NCBI GenBank assembly: GCA_016463265.1
Contig: JAEMRP010000049.1
Coordinates: 1 to 6,943, forward strand
Reading direction: 5' to 3'
Length of the DNA stretch: 6,943 nucleotides
Source: Microbacteriaceae bacterium
Lineage (GTDB): Bacteria; Actinomycetota; Actinomycetes; Actinomycetales; Microbacteriaceae
Shown: positions 1-4,510 of the stretch, one piece after another
Numbering within the stretch: position 1 is the first letter of the stretch
How the letters are laid out: every line of letters starts with the position of its first letter
Program-made: the position numbers and the translations under genes
Notes under the pieces: generated by a model
Databases searched by the model: none
The model's input: the letters and a program-made list of their open reading frames with translations, nothing else
What the model was told of the DNA's origin: nothing

Positions 1-570
1 GGACCCCTGAGCCGCGCATCACGATTTTTCTACTCAAGGTCAAACCTGGTCACCGCATTGCTGGCCACCGCTGTTTTTGCCGGCTACCTTGTCGTTGTCC
101 TAACCGGCAAAGGGACTGCTTTTGCGGTGGCCGACAGCAGTGTCCGGTCGCTCGGAACGTCGTTGGGCTTTGGCCAAGCAGAGATTCTTGCATTCCTTGC
201 GGAACGTTCTGATCCGATGATTCTGGCCTATGTCGAATTCAATCAGGTGTGGGACACTCTCTTTGGTCTGATCTACGGGGTTATGTATGTGTTCTGGGTG
301 TCGGTGTTGTTTAAGCCATATTCGCAAAAGGTTGGGATTCTGAATCTGCTCCCATTCGGTCAGGTCATCTTCGATTGGGTGGAGAACTTCGCCTTATCCG
401 CGCTGTCCAGCCAATACCTTGCAGACGGGACGATTTCGTCGTCGATCGCCCTCCTTGCCTCAACATCCTCGGCAATCAAATGGGGATTTTCACTCCTGGT
501 CTATGTCGTGATTGTCGTCGGGATTGTCATGCGGATAGTAGGCGCTGTCAAGCGGCGAAGCAAGCGCTAG
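1..570 (+). CDS. Multi-pass membrane protein of unknown function, 5'-truncated by the window edge
   Basis: I do not recognise the family. The reading frame is open from base 1 to the TAG at 568-570. The first possible start, TTG at 58, falls inside a hydrophobic stretch that follows a basic segment (about two Arg before FFYSRSNLVTALL), so the true start is probably upstream of the window. Counting from that TTG, hydrophobic segments lie at about residues 1-17, 66-85, 93-114 and 142-164, giving about four membrane helices and a basic cytoplasmic tail (KRRSKR). A D-W-V-E-N motif at 106-110 sits in the third segment; buried Asp/Glu/Asn there may be functional, but that is inference. It converges on the serine peptidase gene with 86 bp between stops. 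Coding is likely because the hydrophobic pattern is coherent throughout; the function is unknown. Confidence 0.7.
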   Translation, partial: GPLSRASRFFYSRSNLVTALLATAVFAGYLVVVLTGKGTAFAVADSSVRSLGTSLGFGQAEILAFLAERSDPMILAYVEFNQVWDTLFGLIYGVMYVFWVSVLFKPYSQKVGILNLLPFGQVIFDWVENFALSALSSQYLADGTISSSIALLASTSSAIKWGFSLLVYVVIVVGIVMRIVGAVKRRSKR

Positions 571-626
571 GTCCGAGTTTTCCCAGAACAGCGGCTTTTA
601 TCTCTGAACTTTCTGGCTGACGGAGC

Positions 627-642
627 AAAAGGACGGGCGTCC
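627..642 (-). terminator. Candidate intrinsic terminator of the barrel/peptidase operon
   Basis: On the minus strand, 14 nt after the peptidase stop, the sequence GGACGCCCGTCC (642 to 631) can fold into a short GC-rich hairpin with a four-base loop and is directly followed by TTTT (630-627). That is the order expected for a weak intrinsic terminator of the minus-strand operon. The stem is only 4-5 bp, so efficiency is doubtful. On the plus strand there is no T run after it, so it would not obviously serve the converging membrane-protein gene. Confidence 0.4.
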
Positions 643-656
643 ACGCTTTGGATTGG

Positions 657-1493
657 TTAGTTCTCTTCCCAGTCGAACGTCGCCTCGCAGGATATAAATC
701 TCAGACACAGAGTGGGTATTCCGATGGCGTAGCCGTTGTTTTCTGACACTGCGGTGTCATCGCCCCACGTATTCGTGCCAATGACCTCGCCGCGGGCGTT
801 GAGCAACGGTCCGCCCGAGTTTCCATGGTTGATGGCCGCGTCAGTGACAATCACGTTGATGTCGGGGAAGAAGTTGCTGACGTGCCCAAACGTGTACGTT
901 CCCGGAATGATCGAATCAAAGAACTGAGAGTAAGGACTTCCCGCCGCCATCACCCAGTCGCCCACCAGCGGAGGGCTCGACGCGAGTTGAAGACTTTCCA
1001 CGGGCTCGGCGGTGATGAGCAAGGCGAGATCGGCCCACACTTCCGAAGTCTCGTCGTAGTAGCTCGCATCGAAGTCATAGAGAAAGGCGTCTGCCTCTCT
1101 GGTTCCACTCAGTGTCTGGATTGATATGGGAACATCTGTGTCAACGCAGTCTTCGATCACGTGCCAGTTGGTCACGATTTCGAACGGGTATTCGTCGTCG
1201 GCCGTCGTGCTGGCATCGTCATCAACTTCGATGCCCCATCCCGAGCCAGATGAGTCTCCGCAGTAGACAGTGACCACAGCAGCGTTTGCGAGCGCCACAA
1301 CGGATGCGACGTCCACGGTCGATTCCGACCGCGACGATGTTGAAACGGATTCGCCGAGCAGCGCACCAACTGCGTTTCCCAGTGTGCCGACCACGGCGAC
1401 GAGTAGCGCGATTAACGAGAGGATGAATCCGGCGATAGCGAGTCCCGAGGGTGGTCGCTGTTGTGAACTTTTTGTGATTGCGGCGTCTTCCAT
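657..1493 (-). CDS. Membrane-anchored trypsin-like serine peptidase (HtrA/S1-type fold, no PDZ domain)
   Basis: This 278-residue protein carries the chymotrypsin-fold catalytic triad: His111 in TNWHVIED, Asp155 in WADLALL, and Ser226 in NHGNSGGPLL. The order and spacing match S1/S1C (HtrA-like) peptidases, which hydrolyse peptide bonds in exported or misfolded proteins. A hydrophobic helix at about residues 18-46, after a short polar N-terminus, should anchor it with the protease domain outside the cell. The protein ends soon after the protease domain, so the PDZ domain usual in HtrA is absent. Cysteines at 78, 116, 263 and 269 could form disulfides outside the cell. The ATG at 1493 is chosen over a frame-extending start at 1553 because AGGAGG (1503-1508) lies 9 nt before it and the extension would overlap the upstream gene. 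It is the second gene of an operon, 16 nt after the barrel protein stop. The substrate is unknown. Confidence 0.9.
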   Translation of the reverse strand: MEDAAITKSSQQRPPSGLAIAGFILSLIALLVAVVGTLGNAVGALLGESVSTSSRSESTVDVASVVALANAAVVTVYCGDSSGSGWGIEVDDDASTTADDEYPFEIVTNWHVIEDCVDTDVPISIQTLSGTREADAFLYDFDASYYDETSEVWADLALLITAEPVESLQLASSPPLVGDWVMAAGSPYSQFFDSIIPGTYTFGHVSNFFPDINVIVTDAAINHGNSGGPLLNARGEVIGTNTWGDDTAVSENNGYAIGIPTLCLRFISCEATFDWEEN

Positions 1494-1502
1494 ACTCGCT
1501 GC

Positions 1503-1508
1503 CCTCCT
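1503..1508 (-). promoter_or_regulatory. Strong Shine-Dalgarno of the serine peptidase gene
   Basis: Minus-strand AGGAGG sits 9 nt before the ATG at 1493 and starts just after the stop codon of the preceding gene (1510-1512). It fixes the peptidase start and supports translation of this gene as an internal operon cistron. It is the only textbook SD I see in the window. Confidence 0.85.
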
Positions 1509-1509
1509 T

Positions 1510-2007
1510 TTAGTTGATTTTAATGTGGAACACGTGGGACCAGCCCTCGTCACCTAGATTGGTGGAAATAACCTCGCCCGTCGCCCCCGCGTAGATACCC
1601 GAACCGCCGACGACCGGCCTCACGGTTTCTTCTCCGACAGCGATTGTTGATCCGGCGGGCGGATAGAGCGAGATTCCGCCAACGACGAGTTGATTGGCCT
1701 CGTTGCCGAAGACAAAAACGAGATTGGCGCTCCGAAGTTCTTCGTCACCGTTGACGCTGTCGGACAGGGTGGTCAAGGTTCCCGAAAGATACTGGCCGTC
1801 CGCGCTGACGCCGTCGACATCGAGGGGAATGAAAAACGTGCGCACGGTTCCTGTCCCGGCGCCGATTGTCGAGGTCGGCGTTACGACCGCATGCGTCACC
1901 GTTACTGTGGTCAACGGGCGCTGGTTCGCAAAGAATGCTATCCCCGCGATAACGAGGACACAAAGGGCGGAAAGCAGAACGACGACCAGCCGATTGTTAG
2001 TTTTCAT
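1510..2007 (-). CDS. Membrane-anchored protein with allene-oxide-cyclase/dirigent-like barrel domain
   Basis: This 165-residue protein has a short basic N-terminus and one hydrophobic helix at about residues 7-27, either an uncleaved anchor or a signal peptide. Cys16 lies in LLSALC, but Leu at -1 does not fit a lipobox. The remainder is beta-rich and ends in GGSGIYAGATGEV (residues 134-146), followed by a Trp-Ser-His-Val-Phe-His strand. That pattern (GGxGxYxGAxGE then an aromatic/His strand) is typical of the AOC-barrel/dirigent-like fold, whose members bind or cyclise small hydrophobic molecules or have unknown roles. The fold is inferred by motif only and no enzymatic activity is claimed. 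It is the first gene of an operon with the serine peptidase, 16 nt apart. The start has no SD; TAGAGT lies 6 nt upstream, suggesting a leaderless mRNA. Confidence 0.75.
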   Translation of the reverse strand: MKTNNRLVVVLLSALCVLVIAGIAFFANQRPLTTVTVTHAVVTPTSTIGAGTGTVRTFFIPLDVDGVSADGQYLSGTLTTLSDSVNGDEELRSANLVFVFGNEANQLVVGGISLYPPAGSTIAVGEETVRPVVGGSGIYAGATGEVISTNLGDEGWSHVFHIKIN

Positions 2008-2013
2008 TTTCTG

Positions 2014-2019
2014 ACTCTA
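2014..2019 (-). promoter_or_regulatory. Candidate -10 box for leaderless transcription of the barrel/peptidase operon
   Basis: TAGAGT on the minus strand fits the actinobacterial TANNNT -10 pattern and is followed by six bases (cagaaa) and then the ATG at 2007, so transcription would begin at or near the A of the start codon. No SD precedes that ATG and no good TTGACA is seen 16-18 bp upstream, where a palindrome lies instead. Confidence 0.45.
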
Positions 2020-2027
2020 TCTGCTCG

Positions 2028-2040
2028 CGAGGAATCCTCG
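2028..2040. promoter_or_regulatory. 13-bp palindrome in the divergent promoter region, candidate operator
   Basis: CGAGGA-A-TCCTCG is a perfect inverted repeat with a one-base centre, and a further CGAGG copy follows at 2047-2051. An overlapping 8-bp palindrome CTCGCGAG occupies 2024-2031. The element sits in the spacer/-35 zone of the minus-strand candidate promoter and about 40 bp before the -10 box of the divergent GNAT-AAA gene. A dimeric regulator bound here could control both genes. No regulator is encoded nearby. Confidence 0.4.
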
Positions 2041-2080
2041 TCCTGCCGAGGGCACGCCACTTGAAATAATGTGTGTGCGG

Positions 2081-2086
2081 TAATGT
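2081..2086 (+). promoter_or_regulatory. Candidate -10 box for the GNAT-AAA gene
   Basis: TAATGT (TANNNT type) lies 7 nt before the ATG at 2094, with no Shine-Dalgarno in between, which suits a leaderless transcript. A TTGAAA at 2061-2066 resembles a -35 box, but its spacer would be only 14 bp, shorter than usual, so the pairing is doubtful. Confidence 0.35.
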
Positions 2087-2093
2087 GGTGTCG

Positions 2094-3377
2094 ATGTCAG
2101 TGAGATACAGGAACTTCCAACCCGTCGACACCGACGCGCTACTGGTCCTGTGGGAAAAAGCGCGTGGTGCAGGTTTCGAGCCGGTTTACTCTCTTGCCGA
2201 GGTTTTGGCGTCGTGTAACTCAGACCACGCGATTGTCGCCTACGAAGACCACGCGATCCTCGGTATCGCGGTGGGCCGGGTCGCTCACGAACAAGGCTGG
2301 GTCGTTCTGCTCGCGGTTGATGACAGCCACCGCGGCAAGGGAATCGGGGGGCGCCTTTTGGGCGAACTCGAAATCGATATGGCCAAGTCGGGAATCACTA
2401 AACTCTCGATGCTGGTCTCAGATAACGGCCAATCCGGTGTCCTGGAAAAGTCAGGCTTTCAAAACTTCAAGCACCTGAAGTACTTTGAGCGCGAGGTATC
2501 TGTCAGCGAACGTGAGCGCGAGCTGCTGAAAAATTTGGGTGGACGTGTTCTGGCACGAGACCTCTGGGACAAAATCGCCGGGATGAAGAACGAGAAAGAG
2601 TTGCTCGAACGCAGGCTCGTCCTGCCACTCGCCGATTCCAAATTGGCGGAAGAGTTCGGGGTAGAACCTCCCCGCGCGATTGTGCTGTTCGGCCCTCCCG
2701 GAACGGGCAAGACGACCTTTGCGAAGGCCGTGGCGTCTCGGCTCGATTGGCCGTTTATCGAGTTCTTCCCTTCGCGATTGGGCGAAGACTCGAACGGTGT
2801 GGCGGGCGGACTGCGAGACGTATTCACGGCCGTCAACGAACTCGAAAACGTGGTTGTGTTCATCGATGAAGTTGAAGAGATCGCGTCGAAGCGCAAAGGC
2901 GATCCGCCGTCTCCTACTCAGGGTGTGACGAACGAACTGCTCAAACTGATTCCGAATTTCAGGGAAAAGCCGGGACGCCTTTTGGTAGTCGCCACGAACT
3001 ACATTCGGGCGTTGGATGACGCTTTTCTGCGACACGGAAGGTTTGACTATGTCATTCCCATCGGTCTACCCGATGCTGAGGCGCGCCATTCAATTTGGGC
3101 TCGCTACATCCCGAGCTCGGCCGAAGGCACGATTGACCTCGACGAGTTGGTTGTGCGATCAGCCGGATTCTCACCGGCAGACATCGAATACGCCGCGCGA
3201 AAAGCGTCCCAGCGCGCACTGGAGCAGTCGGTGTATGAAAGCAAAGGGGCGACGAAAAATTCCTCCACTACGAAAACCGAACACTACTTGTGGGCGATTG
3301 GCGACACGCGACAAACGGTGAGCGACGAGGACATTGAAGAATTCGGGCAAGACATCGAGAGGCTTGGGCGACTGTAG
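2094..3377 (+). CDS. GNAT acetyltransferase - AAA ATPase fusion protein
   Basis: A 427-residue two-domain protein. Residues about 3-134 form a GNAT N-acetyltransferase domain: the acetyl-CoA pyrophosphate loop reads HRGKGIGGRL (79-88) and the closing segment is LEKSGFQNFKHLKYF (117-131). After a charged linker (about 136-155), a classic AAA domain begins (ARDLWDKIAG). It has Walker A GPPGTGKT (200-207), Walker B FIDE with Asp258/Glu259, sensor-1 Asn302 in VVATN, arginine-finger candidates Arg313 and Arg316 in RHGRFD, and sensor-2 GFSPADIE (358-365). It should bind and hydrolyse ATP, probably as a ring, and transfer an acetyl group; the substrate is unknown. The usual pore-loop aromatic before Gly-Glu appears replaced by Arg228-Leu. 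No transmembrane segment is seen, so it is cytoplasmic. ATG 2094 is preferred over in-frame GTGs at 2073, 2085 and 2088 because it begins the GNAT fold and has TAATGT 7 nt upstream. It diverges from the barrel/peptidase operon. Confidence 0.88.
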   Translation: MSVRYRNFQPVDTDALLVLWEKARGAGFEPVYSLAEVLASCNSDHAIVAYEDHAILGIAVGRVAHEQGWVVLLAVDDSHRGKGIGGRLLGELEIDMAKSGITKLSMLVSDNGQSGVLEKSGFQNFKHLKYFEREVSVSERERELLKNLGGRVLARDLWDKIAGMKNEKELLERRLVLPLADSKLAEEFGVEPPRAIVLFGPPGTGKTTFAKAVASRLDWPFIEFFPSRLGEDSNGVAGGLRDVFTAVNELENVVVFIDEVEEIASKRKGDPPSPTQGVTNELLKLIPNFREKPGRLLVVATNYIRALDDAFLRHGRFDYVIPIGLPDAEARHSIWARYIPSSAEGTIDLDELVVRSAGFSPADIEYAARKASQRALEQSVYESKGATKNSSTTKTEHYLWAIGDTRQTVSDEDIEEFGQDIERLGRL

Positions 3378-3388
3378 GCCGAAGTCCC

Positions 3389-3407
3389 CTCTCGGGAACG
3401 CCCAGAG
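3389..3407. terminator. Candidate bidirectional hairpin between convergent genes
   Basis: In the 32-bp gap between the GNAT-AAA stop and the DUF4239-like stop, CTCT-c-GGG (3389-3396) can pair with CCC-AGAG (3401-3407) around the loop aacg, a 7-bp stem with one bulge. It is placed where a shared terminator is needed, but neither strand has a T run after it, so it may only block or stabilise 3' ends. Confidence 0.3.
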
Positions 3408-3409
3408 CG

Positions 3410-4300
3410 CTAAGGCTTGCCCGCCGGGGGTTGACTGGGTTGTGGTGCTCCAGGTTTCTCGCCGATGCCTTCACCTTCGCCGTTGCCCTCGCCCATCTCT
3501 AGGTTGGCACCGCCCTCTGCGACAGAGTTCACGAACAGATCAATCGGGCGCTGGACCTGCGTGCTGATGTTTCTCGGCGATTGAAGCGCGAGTATGTTCA
3601 CGACGATGAGCAGGACGATGAGGCCCGCAGAAATCGTGTAAAAGTATTTCAGCCAACGGATCTTTGACGGCGGGTACAGTGAAATGCCAAAGAGTGCGAT
3701 GAGCGAAGATGCGACAAGCAACAAGATGAGCGTGATGGGCAAGTTGGGCAATTGCACGGTGAGCCGCGATTTCCGAGCGTCCTTTAGCGCTTCTAAGTGC
3801 GTGTAAACATTGTCGATTTGGTGATCGGTAAGCGACGCGGTCTCCGCGATAGTGACGACGTCGGCCTCAATCGTTGCGAGTTGAACCTGGGCTTCACGGG
3901 TCGGGCCCACCGTCCCCATTTCACCAATTTCATTGGCTTCCACCGCGAGTGCGTATTCGACAAGAGCCTCGGCAACCAGTTTTCCGCGCGGATCGCCAAT
4001 GCCGCCAAGGTCCTCAGCCAGCGAGGTCGCCGAAGTGAATTCATTCGTGATGGACGCGGCAAAACGGGTTTGGTTATCCCACGATGTGACGACGGCAAAC
4101 GCACCGACAAAGATGAACGCCCCGGAAACAATGGCGAGGGCCTCTCTGCCGAAGTTCGCGGATTCGGGATCTTCGGTGCGACGCGCACTGAGCACCGTTC
4201 CAAGAGCAATCACGAGCGCAATTGGAATGGTGACAATCAGGGCGATGAGCCAAATCGGAAGGTCAAGGAATGCCTCAAGGGCACTGAGATTCGTCTGCAC
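3410..4300 (-). CDS. Four-helix membrane protein resembling the DUF4239 (bestrophin-like) family
   Basis: A 296-residue integral membrane protein with hydrophobic helices at about residues 15-37, 54-74, 186-207 and 220-239: two hairpins separated by a soluble, mostly helical region of about 110 residues. This 2+2 layout, the helix-2 continuation with a Trp (VVTSWDNQT) leading into an Ala/Thr/Glu-rich helix, and a post-helix-4 segment with Pro resemble DUF4239/bestrophin-like proteins. Their bacterial function is not established; a channel role is only suggested by the family name. The last 30 or so residues are Gly/Glu- then Pro-rich low complexity (EGNGEGEG, QPSQPPAGKP). The GTG at 4300 is preferred over the TTG at 4306, because TATACT lies exactly 6 nt before the GTG and no SD exists. 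The start overlaps by 26 nt the end of a candidate small ORF on the same strand. It converges on the GNAT-AAA gene. Confidence 0.8.
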   Translation of the reverse strand: MQTNLSALEAFLDLPIWLIALIVTIPIALVIALGTVLSARRTEDPESANFGREALAIVSGAFIFVGAFAVVTSWDNQTRFAASITNEFTSATSLAEDLGGIGDPRGKLVAEALVEYALAVEANEIGEMGTVGPTREAQVQLATIEADVVTIAETASLTDHQIDNVYTHLEALKDARKSRLTVQLPNLPITLILLLVASSLIALFGISLYPPSKIRWLKYFYTISAGLIVLLIVVNILALQSPRNISTQVQRPIDLFVNSVAEGGANLEMGEGNGEGEGIGEKPGAPQPSQPPAGKP

Positions 4301-4430
4301 TTCCAAAGTATAGCGAGAACAGAATGCACGTTGTAGCAGCAGACACCGCTATCCCGAGGCCGGGATACCAGGCGGTGTAAGGAGCCTGGCGCGGTGGTTT
4401 GTTTTCTTTGACAACATATAGACGGCTCAC
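4275..4430 (-). CDS. Candidate small single-span membrane protein, 51 residues
   Basis: A minus-strand frame from GTG 4430 to TGA 4275-4277 encodes 51 residues that look protein-like. A polar basic N-terminus (SRLYVVKENKPPRQ, residues 2-15) is followed by aromatic/Pro residues (YTAWYPG, 18-24), a hydrophobic segment at about 25-43 (LGIAVSAATTCILFSLYFG), and a short polar tail containing Cys50. That is the profile of a small single-span membrane protein with its N-terminus in the cytoplasm. TACAAT (4436-4441) lies 5 nt before the GTG, the same leaderless layout as neighbouring genes. It overlaps the first 26 nt of the DUF4239-like gene in another frame, so coupled expression is possible. I know no family. 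Against it: it is short, has no SD, and contains a strong inverted repeat that could be a non-coding structure. Confidence 0.45.
   Translation of the reverse strand: MSRLYVVKENKPPRQAPYTAWYPGLGIAVSAATTCILFSLYFGSADESQCP
4307..4312 (-). promoter_or_regulatory. Candidate -10 box (TATACT) for leaderless transcription of the DUF4239-like gene
   Basis: TATACT on the minus strand matches TATAAT at five of six bases. Six bases (TTGGAA) separate it from the GTG at 4300, so the transcript could start at or beside the start codon. The same spacing is seen before the ATG at 2007. No clear -35 is visible. It lies inside the candidate small ORF. Confidence 0.5.
4343..4378. repeat. Long imperfect inverted repeat able to form a 14-bp stem-loop
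   Basis: On the plus strand, ACACCGCTATCCCG (4343-4356) pairs with CGGGATA (4361-4367) and GCGGTGT (4372-4378): 14 base pairs around a four-base loop (aggc), broken only by a four-base bulge (ccag, 4368-4371). No T run follows on either strand, so it is not a standard intrinsic terminator. It lies 30 bp upstream of the TATACT box of the DUF4239-like gene and inside the candidate small ORF. It could be an operator, an mRNA structure or part of a leader. Confidence 0.6.
4368..4389. repeat. Second inverted repeat, mutually exclusive with the 14-bp stem-loop
   Basis: CCAGGC (4368-4373) can pair with GCCTGG (4384-4389) across a ten-base loop. The first arm consists of the bulge of the larger stem-loop plus two bases of its outer arm, so the two structures compete. 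The loop on the plus strand contains AAGGA, running into AAGGAG at 4379-4384. Confidence 0.4.
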
Positions 4431-4435
4431 AGCAA

Positions 4436-4441
4436 ATTGTA
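4436..4441 (-). promoter_or_regulatory. Candidate -10 box (TACAAT) for the small membrane ORF
   Basis: Minus-strand TACAAT differs from TATAAT at one base and ends 5 nt before the GTG at 4430. It could also serve as a distal promoter for the DUF4239-like gene downstream. No good -35 is seen 16-18 bp upstream. Confidence 0.4.
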
Positions 4442-4510
4442 GGTATTGGATTTGTATGTTTGCGTCATCGGCACAACCGTCCGACTACACCAAACACGAA
4501 ATGAGTTTTC

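Noticed and set aside
58..60. TTG as the real start of the first membrane protein
   Set aside because: The frame is open back to base 1 and the TTG lies within the first hydrophobic helix after a basic segment, so the gene is more likely cut by the window edge.
2451..3035. 194-residue minus-strand ORF opposite the GNAT-AAA gene
   Set aside because: It is antisense to a gene with clear AAA motifs, is Arg/Gln/Ser-biased without recognisable features, and has no start signal; a shadow of codon bias.
3797..4336. 179-residue plus-strand ORF opposite the DUF4239-like gene
   Set aside because: The opposite strand encodes a coherent four-helix protein; this frame gives an Arg/Gly/Asn-rich product with no domain or SD.
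4394..4411. Five-codon plus-strand ORF (GTG start) with AAGGAG 9 nt upstream, a possible leader peptide
   Set aside because: The SD spacing is good, but the SD lies in a structured repeat on a strand where no promoter is visible, and the peptide is too short to support.
4408..4437. TTGACA (4408-4413) as -35 of the peroxidase promoter
   Set aside because: The hexamer is perfect, but nothing resembling TATAAT or TANNNT lies 16-18 bp downstream, and the stretch is within the opposite-strand small ORF. TATGTT at 4455-4460 has no -35 at the right distance either.
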